A DNA stretch of 64,000 bases from Hyphomicrobiales bacterium (GTDB lineage Bacteria; Pseudomonadota; Alphaproteobacteria; Rhizobiales; Kaistiaceae): the NCBI GenBank assembly GCA_017305635.1, contig JAFKKF010000018.1, forward strand, positions 1 to 64,000, in the 5' to 3' direction. The translations under genes and the position numbers were made by a program. The notes below the pieces were generated by a model. The model saw nothing but the letters and a program-made list of their open reading frames with translations, was not told the origin of the DNA and did no database searches. Shown piece after piece: positions 8,110 through 16,130 of this stretch; within the stretch, counting starts at the first letter, position 1, and the number at the start of each line of letters is the position of its first letter.

Positions 8110-9111
8110 CTAGCTCTTCGCCACGAGCCTCGGAGAACGTATCCCTTTCTGCAGGAAGAGGCTCGCGCAGATGGCGCGCAGCCAGCGCCCGCCTGGTTCG
8201 GCGTCATAGCGGCTGTGCCAGTACTGGCGTACGAGGAATTTCGGCACGGAAAGCGGGCAGGCGAGCACGCTGAGGCCGCCGATATGGGCGACCGTCTCGC
8301 CGATCTCGCGCGGCAGCGTGACGAGCAGGTCGGTATTGGAGACGAGCCCCGAAAGGCCGAGGAAGCCGGGCAGTTCCAGCACCACCCGCCGGCGCACGTG
8401 CCGTCGCCGGAGCGCGAGCTCGATGAGATCGTGCCCGGCCCCGTGCGGGATGCGGATGTGTCCCTCCGCCAGGTAGCCCGCGAGATCGAGCCCCTTGCCG
8501 GCGCGCGGATGATTGGCGGCGCAGATGCAGATCCAGTCCTGCGCGAACAGGGCCTGCTCCCGGAAACCGTTGTGCAGCTCGGGGATGTAGCCGAGGCCGA
8601 TGTCGCATCGTCCCGATTCGAGCTCGTCGCGGGTGGTCTCGTCGATGCCGTCCACGACGAGGTGGACATTGGGCGCTTCCGCCCGCACGCGTGCGAGCAG
8701 TTCCGGCATGAGCGTGATGTGGCTGGCGTCGCTCATGCAGATGCGGAAGCTGCGGTCGCTGCTCGCCGGGTCGAACAGGGGCTCGACGTCCGAAAGGGCG
8801 CGCAGGGCGGCGAGAATGCTGCACACGCTCTCCCGCATCGCGACGGCCTTCGGCGTCGGCTCCATGCCGTTGGTGCCGCGCACGAACAGCCGGTCACGCA
8901 TGCTGATCCGCATCTTGCCGAGCCAGATGCTGACGGTCGGCTGGCTCTGGCCGAGCATCTCCGCGGCGCCGGTCACGCTGCCGGTGACGTGGAGAGCCTC
9001 GAAGAGGCGGAGCTGGCGCACGTCGAGGAGATCGACGCCCTTGTGCTCTGTGGGAATTTCCGGCGTGGCGGCACGGCGGTTCGACACGGACTCACCTATT
9101 GTAGACGGCAA
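8110..9111 (-). CDS. LysR family transcriptional regulator
   Basis: 333 residues. The N-terminal winged helix-turn-helix covers about residues 30-90 (RQLRLFEALHVTGSVTGAAE through VSIWLGKMR) and the rest is the periplasmic-binding-protein-like effector domain. It is divergent from the acyl-CoA catabolic operon at 9224, separated by 112 bp that contain a T-N11-A LysR box, so it most likely activates that operon in response to a pathway intermediate. An unusual first 25 residues precede the HTH; an internal start would shorten this tail. Confidence 0.88.
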   Translation of the reverse strand: MPSTIGESVSNRRAATPEIPTEHKGVDLLDVRQLRLFEALHVTGSVTGAAEMLGQSQPTVSIWLGKMRISMRDRLFVRGTNGMEPTPKAVAMRESVCSILAALRALSDVEPLFDPASSDRSFRICMSDASHITLMPELLARVRAEAPNVHLVVDGIDETTRDELESGRCDIGLGYIPELHNGFREQALFAQDWICICAANHPRAGKGLDLAGYLAEGHIRIPHGAGHDLIELALRRRHVRRRVVLELPGFLGLSGLVSNTDLLVTLPREIGETVAHIGGLSVLACPLSVPKFLVRQYWHSRYDAEPGGRWLRAICASLFLQKGIRSPRLVAKS

Positions 9112-9143
9112 TGGCCCTCATTTTTCCCATTGGATTAACTTAT

Positions 9144-9156
9144 TCCGATGATCGGA
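9144..9156. promoter_or_regulatory. LysR-type box (T-N11-A) between divergent genes
   Basis: TCCGAT-G-ATCGGA is a perfect 13-bp inverted repeat with the T-N11-A form typical of LysR regulator sites. It lies 33 bp upstream of the LysR start and 68 bp upstream of the enoyl-CoA hydratase start, the position expected for the recognition site of the divergent regulator. Confidence 0.6.
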
Positions 9157-9223
9157 TACTGTCAGCAGGAATTCGTTGCCAGCGCCGTCGCGAGCCGGCG
9201 ATCCGCGGCCGGAATTGCCAGCC

Positions 9224-10003
9224 ATGACCAGCAAATATTGCCGGAAAGAGCTCTCCGGCGGCATCCTCACCCTGACCATCGACCGCCCGGAAGTCCTCAA
9301 TGCGCTGCATCCGGCGGCACATCGCGAGCTGGCCGGGGCCTTCGACGATTTCGCTGCCGATCCCGCGGCGCGCGTGGCGATCATCACGGGCGTGGGCGAG
9401 CGCGCCTTCTGCGTCGGCACCGACCTGAAGGCGCTCGCCGCCGACAATGACCACGACAAGCCGGCGACCGGCTTTGCCGGCATCACCCGGCGCTTCGATC
9501 TCTGGAAGCCGGTCATCGCGGCGGTCAATGGGCTCTGCCTCGGCGGCGGCGTCGAGATCGTCGCGGCCTGCGACCTGGCGGTCGCTTCCGAGGACGCGAT
9601 GTTCGCGCTGCCCGAGCCGCGCGTCGGCCTCGCTGCGCTGGGCGGCGGTGCGCTGCAGCGGCTCGTCCGCCAGATCGGCATGAAGGATGCGATGTGGCTC
9701 GTCCTCAGCGGCGAGCGGATCGGCGCCGGCGAGGCGCGCCGCATCGGGCTGATCAACGAGGTGGCGCCGCGCGGGCGCGCGCTGGCGCGGGCCCGCGAGA
9801 TGGCGGAGGTGATCCTGCGCTGCGCCCCGCTGGCGGTCGAGGCCTCGAAGCAGGTGATGGTGCAGAGCCTCGCCGAGGCCGACCTCGACAGGGCCCTCGG
9901 CGCCACCTACCCGGCCGCCGCCCGCATGCTGGCGAGCGCCGATGCCCGCGAGGGACCGCACGCCTTCGCGGAGAAGCGCGAGCCCGTCTGGACGGGCCGC
10001 TGA
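9224..10003 (+). CDS. Enoyl-CoA hydratase/isomerase (crotonase) family protein
   Basis: 259 residues from the ATG at 9224 (an in-frame TTG at 9176 would add 16). The crotonase fold is clear: the oxyanion-hole pair in AFCVGTDLKALA and NGLCLGGGVEIVAACDLAVA, followed by PEPRVGLAALGGG. The first catalytic Glu of classical hydratases would lie in the LCLGGGVE/PE segments; both E are present. It hydrates, isomerises or cleaves an enoyl- or ketoacyl-CoA. First gene of a seven-gene operon for acyl-CoA metabolism. Confidence 0.85.
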   Translation: MTSKYCRKELSGGILTLTIDRPEVLNALHPAAHRELAGAFDDFAADPAARVAIITGVGERAFCVGTDLKALAADNDHDKPATGFAGITRRFDLWKPVIAAVNGLCLGGGVEIVAACDLAVASEDAMFALPEPRVGLAALGGGALQRLVRQIGMKDAMWLVLSGERIGAGEARRIGLINEVAPRGRALARAREMAEVILRCAPLAVEASKQVMVQSLAEADLDRALGATYPAAARMLASADAREGPHAFAEKREPVWTGR

Positions 10004-10106
10004 CATGGGGAGGTGGCGGCGGAGGTGACCGGACTGCCGCGCGGGCGAGGTCCGCGCCCGGCTCGCGACCGCAACGTCCCGACAAGAAGAAGACAGGGAA
10101 AAACAG

Positions 10107-11333
10107 ATGCCGCAGCTTCCGCCCCTCTCGGGCGTCAAGGTCATCGACTACAGCCATTTCCTGGCCGGTCCCTACCTTTCGCGCAGCCTCGCCGCGCTCG
10201 GCGCCGAGGTGATCAAGGTGGAGCGCCCGCGCGAGGGCGATGCCGGCCGGCGCCATCCCTATTTCGTCGGCGACCAGAGCGGCTATTTCCTCCAGCAGAA
10301 CATGGGCAAGCGCGGCCTCTGCGTCGACCTCAAGGACCCGCGCGGCCTCGATCTCCTCAAGCGGCTGGTCGCCTCGGCAGACGTCTTCGTGGAGAACTAC
10401 CGGCCGGGCACGCTCGACCGGCTCGGCCTCGGCTACGCCGCCCTGTCGGCGATCAATCCGCGGCTCGTCTATTGCTCGGTCTCCGCCTTCGGCCATACCG
10501 GGCCGATGGCGTCGCGCGCCGGCTTCGGGCTGATCGCCGAGGCGATGAGCGGCGCCATGGCGATGGTCGGCGTCCCCGGCGAGCCGCCGCCGCTCCTGCG
10601 CATGCCGGTCGCCGACATGTATAGCGGCAGCCACGCCGCCACCGCCATTTGCGCCGCCCTCTATGGCCGGCAGGCCTCCGGCCGCGGTCAGCACATCGAC
10701 ATCGCGCTCTACGACTGCATGGTGTCGATGCACGACTACGCCATCCAGTGCTACACGATGAGCGGCGGCAGGGAGATACCCGTCCAGACCGGCTATGACC
10801 TGCCAAATTCCACGATCTACGGCATCTTCCCGGCGCGCGACGGCTATCTCGTCATCGCCGCGCAGGTCGACGACGCCTGGCAGAAGCTTGCCCGCCTCGT
10901 CGGCGGCGAGGCGCTTGCGGCCGACCCGCGCTTCCTGACCCCCGACGTGCGTAACGCCAACCGCGAGCCGGCGCTCGCGGCCGTGCGCGCCTGGACCATG
11001 GCGCAGGAAAGCGCCGCCGCCTGCATCGCGGCGCTCGACAAGGCCGGCGTGCCGGCCGCGCCGGTGCAGCGGATCGACGAGGTGCTCGAGGACCCGCAGG
11101 TCAAGGCGCGCGGCATGATCATCGAACAGGATCATCCCGTGCTGGGCCGCGTGCGGCTCGCCAACACGCCGTTCCGCTTCTCCGATGCGGACGTGACGCC
11201 GAAGCGGCCGGCGCCGCTTCTCGGGCAGCACAATGCCGAGATCGCGCGCGAGGCCGGGCTCGGCGAGGCCGAGATCGCGGGAATGGTGAAAGACGGCGTC
11301 CTCTACGCCGAGGCCGCGGCGACGCAGGCCTGA
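10107..11333 (+). CDS. Class III CoA-transferase, CaiB/BaiF family
   Basis: 408 residues. Family hallmarks: GVKVIDYSHFLAGPYLSRSLAALGAEVIKVERP at the N-terminus, then LDLKDPRGLDLLKRLVASADVFVENYRPG, which contains the catalytic aspartate region of type III transferases downstream in the full-length fold. It transfers CoA from a donor thioester (succinyl- or acetyl-CoA, for example) to a carboxylic acid, activating the pathway substrate without ATP. The RBS is AGGG before ATG 10107, and the stop overlaps a possible upstream start of the next gene. Confidence 0.9.
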   Translation: MPQLPPLSGVKVIDYSHFLAGPYLSRSLAALGAEVIKVERPREGDAGRRHPYFVGDQSGYFLQQNMGKRGLCVDLKDPRGLDLLKRLVASADVFVENYRPGTLDRLGLGYAALSAINPRLVYCSVSAFGHTGPMASRAGFGLIAEAMSGAMAMVGVPGEPPPLLRMPVADMYSGSHAATAICAALYGRQASGRGQHIDIALYDCMVSMHDYAIQCYTMSGGREIPVQTGYDLPNSTIYGIFPARDGYLVIAAQVDDAWQKLARLVGGEALAADPRFLTPDVRNANREPALAAVRAWTMAQESAAACIAALDKAGVPAAPVQRIDEVLEDPQVKARGMIIEQDHPVLGRVRLANTPFRFSDADVTPKRPAPLLGQHNAEIAREAGLGEAEIAGMVKDGVLYAEAAATQA

Positions 11334-11362
11334 TGCCGGCGCGGCAACCGAAGGACGGTGCG

Positions 11363-12541
11363 ATGGACTTCTCGCTTTCCGAAGACCAGCGGACGCTGGT
11401 CGCCATGCTCCGGCGGTTCATCGAGGAGAAGCTGGCGCCGCTCGAGGAGACGGTCGAGCGGGAGGGACGGCTGGCGCCCGAAGTGGCGCGCGACCTGTTC
11501 GAGCAGTCGAAGGCGCTCGGCTTCTACGCCATGAACATCCCGGAGGAGTTCGGCGGCGGTGGGCTCTCGACCGTCGACATGATGCTAGCCGAGGAACAGT
11601 TCGGCCGGACCACCGACATCCTCATCCGCCGCAGCTTCGGCAACGTCTACGAGGTTCTCCTCAAGTGCGTCGGGCCGCAGGTCGAGCGATGGCTCAAGCC
11701 GGCGACGCGCGGCGAGCGCACCTGCTCGATCGCGATCACCGAGCCGGAGGCGGGATCGGATGCCGCCTCGATCCGCACCGCGGCGACGCGCGCCGGCGGC
11801 GGCTGGGTGCTCGACGGCAAGAAGCATTTCATCAGCGACGGCCTCTTCTCCGACTTCTTCGTGGTCTCCGCCGTCACCGATCCGTCGGCCGGCGGGCGCG
11901 GCATCTCGCTCTTCCTCGTCGACCGCGACAGGAAGGGCGTCACGATCGGCCGCGACCAGCCGATGATGGGGCTGCGCGGCACCAGCCACGTCGAGCTCTT
12001 CTTCGACAGGGTCGAGCTGGACGACCAGTGCCTGCTCGGCGAGCCGGGCCGGGGGCTCGGCTATGCGCTCGACACGCTCGGCCGCGTGCGCCTCGGGCAG
12101 GTCGGGGCGCGGGCGGTCGGCAAGGCGACGAAGATCCTCGATCTCGCCGTCGGGCAGGCCCGCGAGCGCAGGCAGTTCGGCAAGGCGATCGGGGAGTTCC
12201 AGCTTATCCAGAAGATGATCGCCGACTCGGTCATCGAGATAAACGCGGCGCGGCTGCTGCTCTGGAATGCCGCCGCGGCGATCGATGCCGGCCGCGATGC
12301 CCGCGCCCTCATCGCGATGGTCAAGGTCAACGCGTCGGAGACCCTCGGCCGCGTCGCTGACCGGGCCGTGCAGATATTCGGCGGCATGGGCTTCTCCAGG
12401 GACCTGCCGATCGAGCGCTACTACCGCGATGCCCGCGTCTACCGGATTTTCGACGGCACCACCGAGATCCATACGGCCGGCATTGCGCGCGCGGCGTTGA
12501 AGTCGGGCGGCGCCCTCTACGATCCGGTCGAGGCGGTCTGA
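11363..12541 (+). CDS. Acyl-CoA dehydrogenase family protein
   Basis: 392 residues starting MDFSLSEDQRTL, the normal family beginning; a GAAGGA site precedes this ATG, and the ATG at 11333, which overlaps the previous stop, would add only ten non-family residues. The FAD-binding middle domain has CSIAITEPEAGSDAAS and MGLRGTSH, and the C-terminal helical domain ends with IFGGMGFSRDLPIERYYRDAR. At the place of the short/medium-chain catalytic Glu (IYEGT) this protein has Asp364 (IFDGT). It oxidises an acyl-CoA to the enoyl-CoA using FAD. Confidence 0.9.
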   Translation: MDFSLSEDQRTLVAMLRRFIEEKLAPLEETVEREGRLAPEVARDLFEQSKALGFYAMNIPEEFGGGGLSTVDMMLAEEQFGRTTDILIRRSFGNVYEVLLKCVGPQVERWLKPATRGERTCSIAITEPEAGSDAASIRTAATRAGGGWVLDGKKHFISDGLFSDFFVVSAVTDPSAGGRGISLFLVDRDRKGVTIGRDQPMMGLRGTSHVELFFDRVELDDQCLLGEPGRGLGYALDTLGRVRLGQVGARAVGKATKILDLAVGQARERRQFGKAIGEFQLIQKMIADSVIEINAARLLLWNAAAAIDAGRDARALIAMVKVNASETLGRVADRAVQIFGGMGFSRDLPIERYYRDARVYRIFDGTTEIHTAGIARAALKSGGALYDPVEAV

Positions 12542-12577
12542 GGCCAACATGCAGGCAAGTGCAAAGGAAATGCGGAC

Positions 12578-13312
12578 GTGAGCGAGCCATTGAAGGGCAA
12601 GACCGCCATCGTCACCGGCGCGGCGCGAGGCATCGGCCTCGGCATAGCGCGCAAGCTCTCGGAGCTCGGCGCCGCCGTCTCGGTCTGGGACATCCGCGCC
12701 GAGATCAAGGACGGCAACGGTTTCGCGCCGGCCGAGCTGCGCCAGGTCGACGTATCCAGCCTCAAGTCGGTCGAGGAAGCCTTCGCCGGGACGCTGGCGC
12801 GCTTCGGTGCGATCGACATCCTCGTCAACAATGCCGGCATCAACGGCCCCGTGCTGCCGGCATGGGAATATCCGGAAACGGACTGGCAGCGCGTGCTCGC
12901 CATCGACCTCAACAGCGTCTTCTACTGCTCGCGCACCGTCATCCCGCATATGCGCGAGCGCAAGTCGGGGCGCATCCTCAACATCGCCTCCATGGCCGGC
13001 AAGGAGGGCGTCCAGTACATCGCCGCCTATTCCGCGGCCAAGGCGGGCGTCATCGGCTTCTCCAAGGCGATCGCCAAGGAGCTGGCCATGGACAACGTGC
13101 TCGTCAACTGCATCGCGCCGGCAATGGTGGAGACCGACCTCCTCGCCGAGATGACCGCGGAGCATATCCGGGCGACGCGCGCCAAGATACCGATGGGACG
13201 CCTGCCGCAGATCGGCGAGGTGGCGTCGCTCGCTGCCTGGATCGTCGGGCCCGAATGCACCTTCACCACCGGATTCGTATTCGACCTTTCCGGCGGACGG
13301 GCGACCTACTAG
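12578..13312 (+). CDS. SDR family oxidoreductase
   Basis: 244 residues, GTG start. The cofactor loop TGAARGIG is at 13-20, NNAG near 84-87, and the catalytic residues are Ser138, Tyr151 and Lys155 (YSAAK). It ends in FVFDLSGGRATY, with the FDLSGG motif typical of FabG-like members. In this operon it may act as a 3-hydroxyacyl-CoA dehydrogenase or oxidise an alcohol intermediate. Confidence 0.88.
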   Translation: MSEPLKGKTAIVTGAARGIGLGIARKLSELGAAVSVWDIRAEIKDGNGFAPAELRQVDVSSLKSVEEAFAGTLARFGAIDILVNNAGINGPVLPAWEYPETDWQRVLAIDLNSVFYCSRTVIPHMRERKSGRILNIASMAGKEGVQYIAAYSAAKAGVIGFSKAIAKELAMDNVLVNCIAPAMVETDLLAEMTAEHIRATRAKIPMGRLPQIGEVASLAAWIVGPECTFTTGFVFDLSGGRATY

Positions 13313-13349
13313 TAGCGGCGCCGGCCAAGGACAAACAGGGGGAAATGCG

Positions 13350-13793
13350 ATGAACGACCTTCCGCGCGAGATCGGCACGACGACGCGCTTCTCGAAGACG
13401 GTGAGCGAGGGCGACGTCTATCTCTATGCCGGCCTGACCGGCGACCTCGCGCCCAATCACACCAACGAGATCTACATGAAGCGGTCGCGTTGGGGGCGGC
13501 GGCAGGCGCATGGCGCGCTGCTCGTCGGCTTCATGTCCACGGCGGTCAGCTTCTCGGTCGGCCCGTACCGGGACCGCGACGAGACGCCCGTGTCGCTCGG
13601 CTTCGACCGGATCCGCTTCACCGCGCCGGTCTTCTTCGGCGATACGGTGACCACGACCTACACGGTCACCGGCATCGACAATGAGCGTCGCCGCGTGACC
13701 GGCAGGATCGAATGCGTCAACCAGGATGGCGTCACCGTCGCGGTGGCGGCGCATATCGAGAAATGGGTCGCCAACCAGGCGACGGCGTCTTGA
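13350..13793 (+). CDS. MaoC-like hotdog-fold hydratase
   Basis: 147 residues. The (R)-hydratase motif is recognisable: the aspartate/histidine region GDLAPNHTNEIYMKRSRWGRRQAHGALLVGFMS corresponds to the D-x4-H hydratase pattern of MaoC/PhaJ proteins. It probably hydrates an enoyl-CoA with (R) stereochemistry, in parallel with or following the crotonase. The RBS is GGGGGAAA before ATG 13350 and the stop overlaps the TTG start of the next gene (TTGA). Confidence 0.85.
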   Translation: MNDLPREIGTTTRFSKTVSEGDVYLYAGLTGDLAPNHTNEIYMKRSRWGRRQAHGALLVGFMSTAVSFSVGPYRDRDETPVSLGFDRIRFTAPVFFGDTVTTTYTVTGIDNERRRVTGRIECVNQDGVTVAVAAHIEKWVANQATAS

Positions 13794-14623
13794 GCGCCGA
13801 GCGCATCTTCTCGCTGGCGCCGCTCACCGTCTCGGGCCTGTCGCCGCCGGCGATCGTCGCCGCTGCTTCCGAGGCGGGCTACGGCCATGCCGGCCTCCGG
13901 CTCCATCCGGCATCGCCCGGCGAGGCGCAGTGGCCTGTGATCGGCGACACCCCCATGCGCCGCGAGACGCGGGCCCGGCTTCGCGATACCGGCGTGAAGG
14001 TCTTCGACTTCGACATCATCCGCCTCGATGCCGGCATCGACCCCGGGCGCTTCATGCCGGTCCTCGAGACCGCAGCGGAGCTCGGCGCGCGCTACGGCCT
14101 TGTCGCCATCGACGGGGACGATCGAGCGGAGATGATCGACGGCTTCGCGCGCCTCTCCGAGCTCGGCTCGCCGCTCGGCCTCGCCTTCGGCATCGAATAC
14201 ATGCCCTGGACCGGGGCGAAGACCATCGCCGATGCGCGGCGGATCGTCGAAGAGGCGGGATCGGGCGGCGTCCTGATCGATGCCATCCATGTCGACCGCT
14301 CGGGCGGGACCGCGGCCGGGATCGCCGCGATGCCGGCGGACCTCATCGCCTATTTCCAGATCTGCGACCTGCCGGCCGAGCGGCCGGCGGACGTCGCCAC
14401 CATGATCTATCAGGCGCGCAATGCGCGCCTGCCGCCGGGCGAGGGCGGGATCGACGTCGCCGGCATGGTGCGGGCCCTGCCGCCGGGCCTGCCGATCAGC
14501 GTCGAGGTGCCCAACACGGCCCTCGCGGCGACCATGACGGCATCTGCCTATGCACGCCTCATGCTCGACAGGACGCGGGCCTTCCTGCGCGCCGTCGAGG
14601 GTGGGCAACCGGACGCCGCCTGA
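13790..14623 (+). CDS. Sugar phosphate isomerase/epimerase-like TIM-barrel protein
   Basis: 277 residues from a TTG at 13790 that overlaps the MaoC stop by 4 bp; no better start fits the family N-terminus (FSLAPLTVSGLSPP). AP-endonuclease-2 (xylose-isomerase-like) fold, with metal-ligand candidates in FGIEYMPW (Glu), LIDAIHVDRSGG (Asp, His) and SVEVPNT (Glu). A close paralogue lies at 23237-24079. Such enzymes epimerise, isomerise or dehydrate polyols and keto-sugars; its presence in an acyl-CoA operon is unusual. Confidence 0.8.
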   Translation: MSAERIFSLAPLTVSGLSPPAIVAAASEAGYGHAGLRLHPASPGEAQWPVIGDTPMRRETRARLRDTGVKVFDFDIIRLDAGIDPGRFMPVLETAAELGARYGLVAIDGDDRAEMIDGFARLSELGSPLGLAFGIEYMPWTGAKTIADARRIVEEAGSGGVLIDAIHVDRSGGTAAGIAAMPADLIAYFQICDLPAERPADVATMIYQARNARLPPGEGGIDVAGMVRALPPGLPISVEVPNTALAATMTASAYARLMLDRTRAFLRAVEGGQPDAA

Positions 14624-16117
14624 ATGGGCGACGGCAAGTTCATGACCGCCGATGCGGCGGTCCGCCTCATCCGCGATGGCGACACGGTGGCGCTCACCGG
14701 CGGCGGCGGCGGACTGCTGGAGCCGTCGCATCTCCTGCGCGCCATCGAGCGGCGCTTCCTGGTGGGCGAGGGGCCGCGCAACCTCACCGCCGTCCATGCG
14801 CTCGGCCTCGGCGACAAGAAGAGCGAGGGCATGAACCGGCTCGCCCATGAAGGGTTGGTCCGGCGGGTGATCGGCGGCCACTGGGTATGGTCGCCGCGCA
14901 TGCAGCGGCTCGCTCAGGAGGAGAAGATCGAGGCCCATGTCCTGCCGAGCGGCTGCGTGATGCAGCTCTACCGCGAGATCGCGGCGGGCCGGCCCGGCCT
15001 CTTTACCCATGTCGGCCTCGGCACCTTCGTCGATCCGCGCCAGGCGGGCGGCCGCATGAATGCGAGCGCCCGGGACCGGCTCGTAGAGCTCGCCGAGATC
15101 GGCGGCAAGGAATACCTCTGGTACAAGTCCTTTCCCGTCAACGTCGCCTTGATCCGCGGCTCGTTCGGCGACGCTGCCGGCAATATCAGCCTCGACCAGG
15201 AGGCAGCCAACCTCGACGTCCATGCGGCGGCGCTCGCCGCGCATAATTCGGGCGGCATCGTCATCGCGCAGGTGCGCACCGCCGTCGACGTGAATTCGCT
15301 GCCTGCCCGGTCGGTGCGCGTGCCGGGGGCGATCGTCGACGCGGTGGTCGTCGATCCCAGCCAGGTGATGAGCTACGACCTGCCCTATGACCCGACCATT
15401 TCCGGCGAGCGGCGCGGGCCCTTGCCCGGGGAGCCGGACGAGCCGCTGACAATGCGCCAGGTCATCGCCCGGCGCGCCCATGCCGAGCTGGTCGACGGCG
15501 CCGTGATAAACTACGGCGTCGGCGTCGCCGAAGGGGTCGCACGGCTGGTGGCGCGCCGCGGCGAGGTCGATCGCCACTACCAGACAATCGAGCATGGCAT
15601 CTACGGCGGTGCGCTCCTCGACGGGCTGCTCTTCGGCTTCGCGCGCAATCCGGCCGCCATGGTCGACGCGCCCTCGCAGTTCGATTTCTATTCGGGCGGC
15701 GGGCTGGACATCGCCTTCCTCGGCTTCGGCGAGGTGGATGCGCGGGGCGACGTGAACGTTTCCAAGCTCGGTGGCGTCCCGGTCGGGCCGGGCGGCTTCA
15801 TCGACATCGCCCAGAATGCGCGGAAGGTCGTGTTCTGCGGCACCTTCGACGCCAAGGGTGGTGCTGTGCAGAAATTCGTCGAGCGCGTCGAGCAGATCAC
15901 CTATTCGGGCACAGAGGCGCTCCGCCGCGGCCACCGCGCGGTCTACGTCACCGAGCGGGCGATGTTCGAGCTGACCGCGGAAGGGCTGGTGCTGACCGAG
16001 GTCGCGCCGGGCATCGACATCCGCCGCGACATACTCGACCGCATGGGATTCCAGCCGATCGTCCGCGGCGAGCCGAAGCGGATGGACGCGGCGATCTTCG
16101 CGGCCGACTTCGCCTGA
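14624..16117 (+). CDS. Acyl-CoA:acetate/3-ketoacid CoA-transferase, Pct-like
   Basis: 497 residues, the length of fused alpha-beta type I CoA-transferases such as propionate CoA-transferase. The N-terminal domain has the GGGGGLLEPSHLL glycine loop; the active-site glutamate is Glu323 in QTIEHGIYGG, matching the TVEpG-type motif of the family. The C-terminal part shows DFYSGGGLDIAFLGFGEVD. It moves CoA between acetyl- or propionyl-CoA and another acid. The ATG follows the previous TGA directly. The gene ends inside a short hairpin shared with the converging gene. Confidence 0.9.
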   Translation: MGDGKFMTADAAVRLIRDGDTVALTGGGGGLLEPSHLLRAIERRFLVGEGPRNLTAVHALGLGDKKSEGMNRLAHEGLVRRVIGGHWVWSPRMQRLAQEEKIEAHVLPSGCVMQLYREIAAGRPGLFTHVGLGTFVDPRQAGGRMNASARDRLVELAEIGGKEYLWYKSFPVNVALIRGSFGDAAGNISLDQEAANLDVHAAALAAHNSGGIVIAQVRTAVDVNSLPARSVRVPGAIVDAVVVDPSQVMSYDLPYDPTISGERRGPLPGEPDEPLTMRQVIARRAHAELVDGAVINYGVGVAEGVARLVARRGEVDRHYQTIEHGIYGGALLDGLLFGFARNPAAMVDAPSQFDFYSGGGLDIAFLGFGEVDARGDVNVSKLGGVPVGPGGFIDIAQNARKVVFCGTFDAKGGAVQKFVERVEQITYSGTEALRRGHRAVYVTERAMFELTAEGLVLTEVAPGIDIRRDILDRMGFQPIVRGEPKRMDAAIFAADFA

Positions 16118-16130
16118 GCCGGACGGCTCA
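16115..16130. terminator. Hairpin shared by two converging stop codons
   Basis: TGAGCC-GGAC-GGCTCA is a perfect 6-bp stem with a 4-nt loop. Each arm begins with the stop codon of one of the convergent genes (TGA at 16115 on + and at 16130 on -). No T-run is seen, so termination would be weak. Confidence 0.4.

Noticed and set aside
11585-13378. A 597-codon - strand frame opposite the acyl-CoA dehydrogenase and SDR genes
   Set aside because: Shadow frame of low-complexity composition; the + strand genes have intact motifs and ribosome sites.
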